From: Vanessa cardui
Lineage: Eukaryota; Arthropoda; Insecta; Lepidoptera; Nymphalidae
Length of the DNA: 64,000 nucleotides
NCBI RefSeq assembly: GCF_905220365.1
Contig: NC_061133.1
Coordinates: forward strand, 14,188,171 to 14,252,170
Reading direction: 5' to 3'
Within the stretch, counting starts at the first letter, position 1. Every line of letters begins with the position of its first letter. The notes below the pieces were generated by a model. The model had not been told where the DNA came from. It saw nothing but the letters and a program-made list of their open reading frames with translations, and searched no databases. Positions 14,101 to 26,250 of the stretch are shown piece by piece. A program made the translations under genes and the position numbers.

Positions 14101-15337
14101 ATGCAAGAATATAATTCTGTCAAATAAATTAATAAACAACCAAACCTGTTGTCATGGAGACTTATTAGTACTAGGTACTACAAGAAAATCAATCGTAATT
14201 TTACAATATAAATTAAATTGAAAGCTACTGTTCCTGCGACCATTTCAAAACATCAATTGGACGTTACGTAACCTGAAAATAACACAGTAATTACTTGAAA
14301 TCTAAATCCAAAAGTAACTCAATAATTACTCTTTTGTACTCAACTTTTCAATCAAAATAAGAAGAATTATGCCAGCTGATTATGATTGTACAATAATTAA
14401 TCTTAAACATACACATCCGTAAGTATATTTGTGACATATCTAAAGTGATCATTTAATCAAGTAAATGAAAGAAAAAAAAATAAACAAGACAATTTAATAA
14501 CATAAATTCCTGCGTCACATCTGAAGCGTAAACTCTTTGGCGGTCTTATTTGCGTGCGCGGGCGCAGCAAAAACGTCATAATTTACGAGGCGCTCTGACG
14601 TTTGACTGACAAGCCGGTGTAGTGAGCCGTGCGAGCACGTCACTATAAATCGCTAATCGCGTTACGTTACTTTTTTTTTATTTTCTTTCTAAACTTGGAG
14701 TTTCAATTATAGCTTGAGAACGCACTGCCGATATTTATGCAACAAACATCTGCCGATAAGTGCATATATCTGATGTTTAAATATATAATTTAATAAGAAG
14801 GCGTATGTAAATATGTCCTTATGTATTGTCTAGAAATAAATACGAATTCGATAATATTTAAATCGAATTAAATATATGCACCGATGCACACAGGCCACAA
14901 AAACGTTTTGAAAAAACTTACTTCTACGTCACATGGTCATGAATAACGCAAGTAACTAATGTATAAATTATGATAATATGTTTATTTATTAAACTATGAC
15001 ATTAATTATAGCGACAGTAGTCAAAATAAGTACCTTACTATCTCATTGAGCATACACCCTTTTTTACCAACTAAGAATCAAATCTAGATGAATTAAATCT
15101 ATTTTATTGTACGTTGAAAAACATTTTTTGTAAAATGTCAGAATTTGATATTTATTATTATTAAATGGTAGTAAAGATGTTGATTATTAAATGGTGGTAA
15201 AGATAGGTCGTGCGGCGTGAAGTTGTACGGCCTACAACCTTCCCCAACAAGCGGATTATTTAACGTGGATAGAATTATTGAAGGCGTAGTCTAAAATTAG
15301 TGTCGTGTCACCATGAAGTGAAGGCTTTACAATATAT
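11191..15337. other. A+T-rich stretch without gene
   Basis: Holds a repeat related to family E near 11630-11715 (GTCCATGGGCTGTGG, CTCCTGCTCGTTTGCC), the SINE at 13638 and a GC-richer island at 14520-14680 (GCGTGCGCGGGCGCAGC, TTTGACTGACAAGCC). No coding frame. Confidence 0.55.
13638..13830 (+). repeat. Second tRNA-derived SINE family (box A GTGGTCGAGTGG)
   Basis: The head GCCTCCGTGGTCGAGTGG carries box A and CTGGGTCCGATTCCCAG carries box B. The body follows with GTCTTGGGTCTGGATG and GTACCGTCGTTACTTCTG, and the tail is rich in TATTTATT. Two reverse-strand copies lie at 20701-20911 and 31525-31749, so this is a mobile family rather than a tRNA gene. Confidence 0.82.
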
Positions 15338-15793
15338 TTAACATTCATTCATTTCATTCCAATATAAAGCTGACTTTGAGGTATATATTGTATAATCAGC
15401 TCTAATGTACCTAAGTCGTTTTTTGTAAATGGCAAATTCAAATAACAGGAATAGGAATACAAATAAAAGTATTAGGATAACCAGGTCCATAAAGGTATTG
15501 AGTTTGTCTTCAGAAGCCATAAACTTTGGCGATCTGGTCAATCTATAAACTTTGACAATAAGTAAGAAAAAAACATCAAAAAAATTCACGCATAATATTA
15601 ACTGTAATAAGAATGATCCAACAAAAACCTCTTTAACTTTAAATAATATTATAGATTTAACATACACGTGGACAAAGTCGCGGGAAGTCAGTCCGTATAT
15701 AACGAGCAGATATCTGCTTACCAAAATTCGAAATTGAAAACAGTCCAAGACCGCGACCGTTCGCTGACGATTGTAGTCAGGCCAATTGTATGC
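15338..15793 (-). pseudogene. Open reading frame of about 150 codons with two hydrophobic segments, unknown
   Basis: This is the longest open frame outside the zinc-finger gene. It is open on the minus strand from a stop at 15794-15796 to a TGA at the low-coordinate end. It has no ATG near the start (a TTG at 15746-15748 is the nearest alternative), so it would have to be an exon or a gene remnant. The translation has two strongly hydrophobic stretches (around FLLQLILCVNFFDVFFLLIV and LVILILLFVFLFLLF) separated by a charged loop with SPKFMASEDK. It could be a piece of a membrane protein or receptor. T-rich DNA easily gives hydrophobic chance frames, so it may also be noise. I do not recognise it. 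Confidence 0.22.
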
Positions 15794-17214
15794 TTAATAG
15801 CTTCACGTTTCTCTTTATTATTCGCGAAGGTATGCAAAATAAATTCCTTTTTTCACCTTTCAGATCGTATCTCGGAAAAAAAACATAATAGACTATGTTT
15901 ATTATTAGAAACCTTTGCAACATTTATAAGAGACCTTATATTACCTTAGCTTTAAGGGCTATAATACGTTACGATTATTAATTAGCAGATCAATAATTAC
16001 ATGGTTTAGAAAAAATAATTAAATTCCATGACCTATGGTCGAAATGTGGTATGAAATGAAACAGTTGTCCGTAGTCTCGGAGCGATTGTATGTAATGTAA
16101 GGTGTTTGCTAATTAAAGTAATTATTTTTATATATCTTAATGTGAGTTTTGTCGCTGATAAAAATATCTGTAACTGCTTTTCAAGCCTGCGCTTTAAGGG
16201 AACGCTTGCTGGTGTTTGTTAAAGCAGTAATGAGTATGAAATATGTAAAGTAATTAAATATAATTACCGATGTAATTGTAGACAAGCCCTCATCCTTTTA
16301 TAGATAACCGAACAGGAAGAAACGGTAGGTATAACTATGTGTCGCTCAATTTATGTGACGTCGCTGATGCAAAAAAAAATGTATTTATTTTATTACGTAA
16401 CAAACGGTTATGTAAGTTATAACGTCAATAGTTCTAAAGTTTTTTTTTATATTACGTGCATCTTTTATTAATATTTATACGTTATAACGTATTCTTTTTA
16501 ATTTGAGGTAAACAATTCATGTTTCGTATCTAAGTATGTATTTTTAATCGACTTCAAGAATGTACAGGAGGTTTTAAATTTGGTTGTATTTTTTTATTTG
16601 TAACGCCAATACTTTTGAATCGGTTTAGGAAATTATTATTTTGGTTGGGAATTTTGGAGTTTGTGTATATGTAATTACGGTTTACTCTCATTTAAAAATG
16701 TAAAGAAATATATGGAATAAATATCAGCCATATGGGTGAAAGCATTATTTTATTTATAGTATATTTCCTTTTGCAGGAAAGATTAAATTGTATTACTTTA
16801 CACTAAATACTATATGAATTATTGTTATCTGTGTTAAACATTATAAATTTTTTTTAATCTCGTAACATGAATATTGATAGATACTCGTCATGGCGGGATA
16901 ATTTATTCTCAATTTTATTGTTAACTGCGAATACAATTAAATATTATTTAAAATTATGTAAGAAAATAAAGTAACTTTTTTTATTTTTGAGTTAGAGACC
17001 AAGTTCTTACATATTGTATGTCGTTGTTTTTTTTAACATTATATAACATTATAAACATTGCAATAACAGGTTCAGTATGAATGTGCAAAATATCTACGTA
17101 ATTCGCACATTGATCACTAATTATAGATATAACAAGACATCAGCGCGGTTGGTTTCTTGTTGCAAGCCTTGTCAATCGACAGCGCTTCAGAGACAAATAT
17201 GATGACTGCTTAAC
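15794..17214. other. A+T-rich stretch, nothing recognised
   Basis: No gene or well-preserved repeat found. Many poly-T and TA-rich runs. Confidence 0.55.
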
Positions 17215-17870
17215 TGCCTCGTTTGGCTAAAATGTGATACTCATAGCATTATTAGCTGCTACTCGAGTGCATAGAGTCAGTAACTCTTTTGCGGGTCAAT
17301 GTACACGCTTCCACAACAGGATCTCAGAAAGCGTTCAAAATGCTTTTGTTGCCAAAATTAAATATTGGTAAGGAACGCTTGTGTGCTAAAGGTGATTTTT
17401 ATACAATTAATGAGTTTATGATTGTATTACTTTTGAATGAAACGATCTCCTTCTCCTCCTGGCTATTATCTTCAATCTATTCATATTCAAAGTATGTTTT
17501 TAATTAATTTTACAAAAAAAAAAACATAGAGAAACTCAGCGGGAGTGTCTTTCGCCAATTTTTCTTCTTCAGACGGTAGTGCTTAATTTGACTTTGTAGA
17601 TGAAAAAAAAATTGGAATTAATACCTGTACATATTAATAATATATAATGTATAGTTGTATTTAACTAATATGATTGAATTTTTAAATGGTGAAAAAGAGT
17701 AACTACTGAGTTTCTTGCCGGTTCTTCTCGGTAGAATCTACTTTCCGACCCGGTGCTAGCTTCACTTAATTGTTAAATGACGATTCAAAAGTGCTTGTAA
17801 AAGCCCACTTGAATAAAGTTTATTTTGATTTTGAATTTGACTATCAATAAATAAGTGTAAAATTCTTCCA
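17215..17870 (+). mobile_element. CR1/Jockey-group LINE 3' end (family A), broken by a second LINE
   Basis: A worn copy of the same LINE end as at 39165-39745: CATAGAGTCAGTAACTC, AAGGAACGCTTGTGTGC, ACAATTAATGAGTTTATGAT and a closing CTATCAATAAATAAGTG block. In that family these bases encode the C-terminus of reverse transcriptase and the 3' untranslated end; here indels break the frame. Between 17593 and 17833 it is interrupted by the 3' end of a different LINE, with AATTTGAC duplicated on both sides. Confidence 0.72.
17593..17833 (+). mobile_element. LINE 3' end (family B) nested in family A
   Basis: A 5'-truncated element of 241 bases: TTTGTAGATGAAAAAAAA, then GAGTTTCTTGCCGGTTC, TAGCTTCACTTAATTG and GAATAAAGTTTATTTTG. 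Target-site copies AATTTGAC lie at 17585-17592 and 17834-17841. It is the only plus-strand copy of this family here. Confidence 0.78.
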
Positions 17871-18414
17871 TATTGAATATAGGAATTTGAGTTTGATAAA
17901 AACATTTGGGATATTCTCTCGTTTAATTCTCAGTAACAGTCTGAAATCTGAAGTTGCAAGCGTGGAAGGAGTTGGTCCTGCGTCCTGACTTGTCTCCCAT
18001 GAGATAACATGAGAGAAACCGGCCCGCCGACATCATCATCATTATGACGGATGGCTCATCCTACAAACTGTAACACAACACTACTAAGTATGTATAACGG
18101 TACATTATGTGAGATTTTGTTGGTACCCAGAAGGAGTTTTTTAGAGCCAATAAAGCCTTCGAGTAATTAGCATGTGTGTAGACAGCTCCAAAAATTAATT
18201 CCATTTGCTAATGCTTACATTAAGAAATGTTAGTAAGACCTGTCGCCGAAAAACATATACAGACATATTTCATCATTTTTTTTTCAAAAATGCGATTCGA
18301 TGAGTTTCTTTTTGTTTGTGTAAGCACTTGATCATGTAGGTCTCCTGGACATATTATGGGTATTTTTCTTTGAATTATTATATATGTGCCTCAAAACAAT
18401 CCATTTGTAAATGA

Positions 18415-18740
18415 TCTAGTGACCGTGTTGACGACCTCGTTTGGGTTCCTAGGTTCAAACCCCAGGTTGGGTTTAATAGCCCGGAGTCTAGTATTTGGGA
18501 GTGGGTACAACCCCGTGCCTTGGAAAGCATGTAAAGCCGTTAGTCCTGCGCTTGAACTCATTTGAGTCGTGTTAGATGTGCCATTCCATCGGATGCCAAA
18601 TGAGAAGAGAATGCACCTGTGTCTGCGGACCCACTTGTACCCTATAGTTTTTCCTGCATAATTGACTGCTCTCCTTCAAAATCGTCCGCCTTAGCCAAAA
18701 TCGGTTAAGGATACTGATAACCTTGGTGTGCAAACTCTTA
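18415..18740 (+). repeat. Third tRNA-derived SINE-like repeat
   Basis: A box B remnant (CTAGGTTCAAACCCCAGG) is followed by a body with AGCCCGGAGTCTAG, CCTTGGAAAGCATGTAAAG, CCGTTAGTCCTGCGC and ATGCACCTGTGTCTGC, patterns I know from a common lepidopteran SINE. A possible fragment of the same body (GTTGGTCCTGCGTCCTG) lies near 17970-17990. Only one good copy is present, so the limits are approximate. Confidence 0.6.
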
Positions 18741-19194
18741 TTAAACCTACTGTACTGTACCTAGACTGGTTCATTTGTTTGAAACTAAAATTAGTTCAGA
18801 GCACAGAACGGTTTTTGCTACCTTGTATACAACTATATAGCCAGTATACAGCATGATTTTATAAAAAAAGACATAAACTCGTATTACCAATAACATTTTG
18901 AGAAATACAAAATCTTGTACAATTATCCTGATGTTACATATATTAATTTATGCACAGTGTTTGTAATAAAACATATTTTAATATTTAATCATTAAAATAT
19001 TTTATGTGCTTTAATTCAAATAAATTAAAAAAAGCTTATCCAATAAATGAAGTAAATATGCATATTCTTCTACTTCCTTAAAATATAATTATGGATTCCA
19101 AACCTATCTAAATTGACATAAACAGATGAACAAAACATATGTTTACATTTCCGCATTTCATAGACAGAACATTCTAAATTTAAATTCAAAACAT

Positions 19195-19390
19195 TGCGTT
19201 ATCGGTATCGGCAATCCGTCGCCGTCAATTGTGACAGCGACGTCAAAATCAGCTGACGGGGCACGTCAAACCGTTCTAAATTCGTGAAGATTGACAGTGA
19301 CGCGATATGAAGCTGTCACGCCGTTTCCAGCCAGCTTGTCACGCGTGACAGTCTATTTTCACGAATCGGTTTATACGCGTCTCGTTTTTG
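19195..19390. promoter_or_regulatory. Candidate enhancer with four TGACAG motifs
   Basis: A GC-richer island holds TGACAG at 19232-19237, 19292-19297 and 19346-19351, and its complement CTGTCA at 19313-19318, within 120 bases. TGACAG is the known core of Homothorax/Meis-type TALE homeodomain proteins. Function is inferred from clustering only. Confidence 0.4.
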
Positions 19391-19553
19391 AAACAAATAT
19401 GACTGAAAATGTTTTTAGAGTTTAAAATTTAACTTGGGTATATATATTTCTTTAAATAATTCTGTATAAAGTAATGTTATTGTTTTATATTACTTTATCA
19501 AGATTGATGTAATCATGTGTGATAATTATGCTAATTATTGATGTTATGACAAG

Positions 19554-19790
19554 TCAAAATCAAAATAAACTTTATTCAAGTAGGCTTTTACGAGCACCTT
19601 TGAATCGTCATTTAACAATTAAGTGAAGCTACCACCGGTTCGGAAAGTAGATTCTACCGAGAAGAACCGGAAAGAAACTCAGCAGTTACTCTTTTTCAAC
19701 GTTTAAAAATACAGTCATATTAGTTAATACAAGTTTTATATAATGTATCCTGAGTAGAAGTCACCTGTTTTAACTCCACGTTTTTTTATC
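19554..19790 (-). mobile_element. LINE 3' end (family B), 5'-truncated
   Basis: Reverse-strand copy beginning with the CAAAAT tail and AATAAACTTTATTCAAGTAG, through GAAGCTACCACCGGTTCGG and ACCGAGAAGAACCGG, ending near ACTCCACGTTTTTTTATCAT where the element is truncated. It encodes only the last few codons of the reverse transcriptase frame. Confidence 0.82.
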
Positions 19791-20700
19791 ATCTTATTTC
19801 GTATTAGAGATTTCATGCGAGAGCATGTAGACACATCTCATTAAGGCACTAATCATCCAATCATTTCCTAATACTCAACAACTTACCATATCCAAGAAGT
19901 AAATCCTTACAATGTTACAAGTTATATCGGCGACATCATTCAGCATGCCTTAATAAGGCTCGCGCGGTGACAGTGGTCGGCGAAGGGTGCGCAGGGGAGG
20001 GTGTGCGAGGACAGGGAGGGGGGGCTGTATGTGCGAGCCTTAAGTGAATGAGAACAAAACGAAGGGGACAGCGTGTTGATGTAGATTTACGTGCTGCGGG
20101 CGTAGGGTGCTCTACTGGACCGACCTGGGAATACGGGCGGGGAGGAGAGGTGGTGATATACTTAAATTAATAAGATTACTGAGAAATGGGTCAGAATGCA
20201 GGTAATTGAAAAATCTAATTCCAATTGAATTTTTTTTCAATTCAATTATAAACTGTACGACGTGTATGTCTAATGTGTTTGTTATTGAGATGTCTCCAAC
20301 TTGTACTTTGCATATAATTAATTTGTGATTTCATTAATTTAGTGACACTTCTGTCTTATGTCCAAAAATTGTCAGCGTTTAAGTTGTCTAGTAGCCGTTC
20401 TTCCCTTCAAACTTACCTGAAATATTAGGAAGAAATGCCTCCAATTATAAGGTAAATACGTCCAGCTGAACACCAAATTATATCTAAGATAGGTTACCAA
20501 GAGAACAAGTGCAAGCAGTTCATTTGTAAAATTTGCTTCTTTGTCCAATTGTTTACGTGAATTTCAGGATGTACCTATATAAATTCTAGTTTAAAGAACT
20601 TTATACCGACTTTAAATAAATAAATAAGCATTAAATATATCAATTAACTTAAAGGCATAATACAAACCTATCGTTTCATTTTAATCTTTCATATTTTTTT
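19791..20700. other. Non-coding stretch with G-rich run
   Basis: G-rich island at 19950-20160 with G tracts at 19985-19987, 19994-19997, 19999-20001, 20014-20016 and 20018-20024, a possible relaxed G-quadruplex on the plus strand. The rest is A+T-rich without a gene. Confidence 0.6.
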
Positions 20701-20911
20701 AATATGAGACAACATCACATACATTACTTTGATCCCAATGTAAGAAGCTAAAGCACTGAAGTAACGACGGTACCACAAACACCCAGACCCAAGACAACAT
20801 TGAAAACTAAAGATAATCTACATTGACTCGGCCGGGAATCGAACCCGGGACCTCGGAGTGGCGTACCCATGAAAACCGCTGTATACACCACTCGACCACT
20901 GAGGTCGTCAT
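20701..20911 (-). repeat. Second tRNA-derived SINE family, copy 2
   Basis: Reverse-strand copy: ATGAGACAACATCACATAC at the tail side, ACGGTACCACAAACACCC in the body, box B GGGAATCGAACCCGGG and box A CCACTCGACCAC. It matches the copy at 31525-31749 almost throughout but lacks a short piece near 20755 (the stretch with TTATGGAAATCAG). Confidence 0.83.
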
Positions 20912-23900
20912 CGAATCGATATATTTCAATAAAGAAATCATATACCTGTACATATCGTAGTCGGGAGGATGATAGCACTATTTCCCGTTGACTCATAGTT
21001 CTGATTTTCAATGCGGAAAATTAACTAGCCCTCCTGTTACCAGTTGAGACAATAAGATAGGGCTTCGGATGCTTAAAAAATGTATTACTTTTATTAAATT
21101 TTAATACGTACATGAATGCTCATTTATTTTGATAAATGCTAATAAAACTCGAAGCAATCCGCTCCACTTCAATCCCTGTGCCATTATTTGAGACAGGATC
21201 GCGAGCTGTAGATAGCGCGGCGGCAGACATTTTTTGCTGTATATTTTTTCTTTCTGTATTCGCTTTGTGTCCACATACGCTAATACTAAGGGACTACCGA
21301 TCTCTTGTAGGCTCTATGTCCTTAAGAAATTCTTTATACACACGCTTGTAGAGGATTCAATTTGCAAAGAATATGCCTTTGAATGATTCTAAAAATATAT
21401 ATCGGCTAATTCAGGACTTTAGTTAGCTTTTCAAATACCTTTCGACATTGTTCAAGTAATTGTGTTTTTGTTAGCAGCATCGACCTTTTAAGTAATAGCG
21501 TCTTATAGAACCTTTCATTATATCTATATCTTTTCTAATTTCGAACCATTTTATTAAGGACGTGATTTATGATTGTATTGTTAACTCTTTATATATAAGG
21601 AAATGTTTTTCTAGATCTTCACGATTACTTGCCCTAAAAATAGTGTCTTGTGTAATAGAATTTATCACTTTGCTGGTGGAATGATTCCTCATCACCATAT
21701 GTGTATTAGTATTTGTTAGACAAATGGTTGCGTTTACCAATGTTCCATCAGTCGACGGTAATGGCACAGGGCTTCTGGGGTGACTCTTTTTTTTTTTTTT
21801 CTCATCTGGTACTGGGGTTTGTTAATAATTGTCACAATAATACAAGATTAAGCTATTTATACAACGTTTCTCCTTTCCTAATTTTCTCAAGTTTGGGGTG
21901 TCGCTCGGAACCGGTGGTAAATGCGCTTGCAATACAAGTGTTATTTTCAATATTTAATAGGTATTCTGGCGAAAACATTTAATTGATTAGTGAGTTTGAC
22001 TAATAATAATCAAGAGTCATAACAATATGAGTTGTGATGTTGGTACTTTGTCACTTAAAGTATTCTTTGTATGGATTTTTATTTTTTATATTTACAATAC
22101 ATTCGAACGAGACCATTTATACCAGGTATTGCGTCATCATGCCTCCCTGATTCATATCAATTAAAAATATAAACTAATTAGCACGCAAAAGTACAAATAA
22201 AAACTCTTATTCGCCTTACTTGCGTCTGTATTTACATTACCGATGATAAAACTATAATAATATTTTTACGAATAAGCGACAAACCAAAAATAGTCTTTTA
22301 AGAACAAAATGATAATTATTTCGCCTCACATTACCCGACACTAAGTTGACATGCCACGTCGCGATACGGTGGTCACCTGCTCATTATGGTATTTCGATGC
22401 GCACACGCACGCTCCGGCAGACTTTAAAAATTTTAAACGCATTTCGTTGCTATCTGTCATCGGGAGCAGACGTGTCCGCGGCTCCGATTAAATCTCACCG
22501 CGGTGGTCATTATAATAAAGAGCCCCGTAATAGCTACTGATAGTGAACGAAATGCTTTTTTTATTATTTTTAGACACATAAATATATGTTCACCAAATGT
22601 TTTTAAATGCTATTCGAAATCCCTATCTCATATACATTATAATTTTTATTTATGAAAGCAACAACGTTTATTCATATATAAATATGTTTTTATGGCCTGT
22701 CAATATATATTTAAGACAGAAACTACCAATTACTATAACAATTTTATTATCAATTCAAATATGCTCTTAATTAAAATTATTTTTATTAGTATGGAATTAT
22801 AAAAGATTTCACAAACATCCTGCGGTTTGCCACAGGAGTCATACCTTTTAGTGAATCAGTGAATAACCAGTTTTCGGTGCTCAAGATGTCAACAAAGATA
22901 TTCCGAGTAAAATTTAGAGGAAAATGGTTATTTTATTATTAATAGATACTTGGGATATGACGCATTATATTACTTTGGGTAATACATAAGGCAATCTGAA
23001 TCTTAATTTAATTTGAATTAATTACTCAAACCAAGATTATATTAACGATATAAAATCGTGGACTTAGTATTTGTTGCCTGCCAGGGATATATATAAAAAA
23101 AAGTTATTTGTTGACATGATCCATAAATAAAATGGGGGAAAACAGTTACTTCTACATTTTTTTTCGAACTGCTGTTATATAATTAGGCTTATATTCAATT
23201 CTACACTGTAACCTGACCAATTAAAATTGCCTTTATTAACTTACTTAAATAATTAGAAAATATTTTAATGTCGAATTAGTGTATAGAAGTGCGGTAATAA
23301 CTTTTAATGACCCTTATCAAATTAATTTGTTAATATGAAAATTACTTTAATATATATTTGGTTTTAATTGATGTTATTTAATTGGATTCTTCACAATGTT
23401 TAATCGCTCTTATTTAAAATATTTTTATTTGCCTATTATAGTATTCTACGTAGTCTAACTGTGGTTTCCTGTAATTTAACATACATTTACTAAATAAAGT
23501 ATATTTTGTTGGAAGTAATTATAAAAAATAAAAAATAATAATTAATATGCACTACTGGTCAAATTCAGATGAATGCGGCTACCTAAACAAATATTTTTTT
23601 AAATTATATTAATTGTATTTAGCAGTGTGATAATTTAAGATAATTTATTTAATTTATCCATAATTATTACACTACGGTACCAAAAAAGCTTAATAATAGC
23701 GGAAAAAATCCATTACTGTTAACTGTTGTCGATAAATAAATAAATAAAAAACACATATTCCTTCATTTAATAAAGAAGCATTATAACAATTTAGATAGAG
23801 TAAACACTATCACCGGTTTGGAAAATAAGCACTTAATATTTTTTATACAATTAATTTGAACAAGTAAAGTTTGTACCAGTTAACACGTACACATTCAATT

Positions 23901-25947
23901 TGTATTACATCTTAAAATGTTTTAATTGAACGAATTGTTCATTAATTACAATTAAACAATGTGTTACGCACAATAGCTGAAACATAATTCAATTACACAA
24001 CATGAATTAATTAATTATGTATCTATATCTTAATTATCGATGTCTTACACGATACACTTATTTGCTAATTGTTACAATTATAAAGATAAAATAAGAGATT
24101 TCAATAAACAAATATAGTTTGTTATGAAAACATTTTCAACACGATTTAATTGAAAACTGTATTAATCGTCTGGAAAATTTTAATTACCTTTAAAATATAA
24201 TGTTTAGTTGACATATATAGTTAATATAAATTAATTTCAAATTGTAACTACTTTCTTGCTCTATATAATCGATGGTAGTCTTAAAACGTGCCTAAACTAT
24301 TTCGTAGTTTGTAAGCGTTGAATATGATTACAGAAACGGTAATTATAGTCAAATTTCGTAATAATTGTATTAGTAATAGGATATAGATGATGTTCGACCT
24401 ACCGATTTCAGGTACAGAAAGGATTTCCAAGGGGAGATAGTGTAAGTAGAGTACTTGGTTTCAACTCAATTGCAGGACATGTGACCTTTTAAACTAACGC
24501 TCAATGAGGTAATCTTACTTTAAACATTTCGACTAATAGGTATATTTTTTGACGTGACTGATAGGCATTAGTTGTCATTATTTTAGTTAATTAAAGATTG
24601 AAGTAGTTAAGCTTAATTATAATAATTTATATATTTTTTTGTATATTAAGTGATACATTTAAAATTTAAAACCAGCTGTAGTTATAATAATTTCTACGTA
24701 ATATTAATGATAGATATACCAATCACCGAAAACATCCTACGAGGAAATAAAAAATGCTTAACTAATCGCAGATGTTAGACATTGAAATTAATATTAAAAA
24801 AAATTATAATTTAAAAAAGAACGACAAATAAATATGGAATAAAGTAAATAAAAATATATAGTGATATTAAAAATAAAGAATTATATATAGACTAAATATA
24901 AACTCAGGGCCATCTTACCTGGGAGTAGAGACGGGTAGAGATATGAATTTTTCACTACAAGAAACAAATGTTTAGGTACCCATATCTGCATATAATGAGG
25001 ATAGAAGAATTAGTTCTAGTCTTCATTGATTTTCATGAAAAGTATAGTATTAAATATAGGTAATTGTATGTACATGGTGATTATACATAAGTATTTAATT
25101 ATTTTTTTATATACTTATTTTTTTATAATTGTTATGTAGGTACTGTCAGTTTCCTCATTTAGACGAAAAGACAGACAGTCAAAGAATGATCCCAACCAGT
25201 CGCTCTCGCTGTGCTGGCAAGATCTATCTTCACTCTTCGTTTGAAAGGACCCAGGTTATCAGAAGTCTACACGTGTTCTGGTAGAAAGATGGGATAAGTA
25301 ACTTGATAATTGATTTGAAGTTAATAAAGGCGAAATAACTTTTCACAAAGCACTACCTTTAAAAAAATGCATGTATATTTTTATACACATTACTATTTAG
25401 AATTCGTTTATACTTATTAGTTTCAAAAATATATGTAATCTTTGATTGATTAAAAAAAATGAATATATGTACATATATGCAATAATTCGAAGAAAATATT
25501 AATGTTAATATGAAATGCGCAATAAATTGGTACTTTTACGTGCAAATATTTCCCAGTTAATCTCGCAGATACGGCGTCCTTCATCTAATCTCGTCAGTAT
25601 TCACTCAAACGTCACTCATTGTTGATACGCTTGTCAATGTAAAATCTCATAAAGCACTCGACTGAATTATCAGATATTATAACATACATATCATAACAAT
25701 GCAACGAGTTAAAACATACATAAAAAACGAAAAAGGATTAAAGTATTTTGATGCATGTAGACGGACTGAGATGTTATATTCCTTGTACCTGTAGTTACAC
25801 TGGCTCACTCAGAAATTGGAACGATCTATTACCATCACCAGGTATCTTGAGCTATGGACGTTTAGTATCGAAGGTTTCCTTATTAAAACAAAGAGATTTA
25901 TTACAAAAACTTGCTCCAGAAGGTTTGACTACTTACAAGTCTATTAT
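20912..25947. other. Long A+T-rich stretch without gene
   Basis: Five kilobases of mostly very A+T-rich DNA with no convincing frame. A GC patch lies at 22330-22540 (GACGTGTCCGCGGCTCCG, CTCACCGCGGTGGTC) and a family E scrap at 25766-25850 (CTGTAGTTACACTGGC). Confidence 0.6.
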
Positions 25948-26250
25948 CCGAGATGGCCCAGTGGTTAGAACGCGTGCATCTTAACCGATGAATTCGGGTT
26001 TAAACCCAGGCAAGAACCACTATATATATGTGCTTAATTTGTGTTTATAATTCATCTCGTGCTCAGCGGTGAAGGAAAACATCTTGAGGAAACCTGCATG
26101 TGTCTAATTTCATCGAAATTCTGCCACATGTGCATTCCACCAACCCGCATTGGAACAGCGTGATGGAATATGTTCCAAACCCTCTCCTTAATGGAAGAGG
26201 AGGCCATTAGCCCAGCAGTGGGAAATTTACAGGCTGTTACTTTACTTTTC
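25948..26250 (+). repeat. tRNA-derived SINE (Metulj-like), full length
   Basis: A tRNA-like head has a box A region (GATGGCCCAGTGGTTAG, slightly mutated) and box B (GGGTTTAAACCC). The body has the family marks GTGCTCAGCGGTGAAGG, CTGCCACATG, CCAACCCGCATTGG and AGCCCAGCAGTGGG. It ends in TTTACAGGCTGTTAC. The same body occurs at 49619-49918 and 52666-52962 in this window. Resemblance to the Metulj SINEs of nymphalid butterflies is from memory of the family, not a search. Confidence 0.85.
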
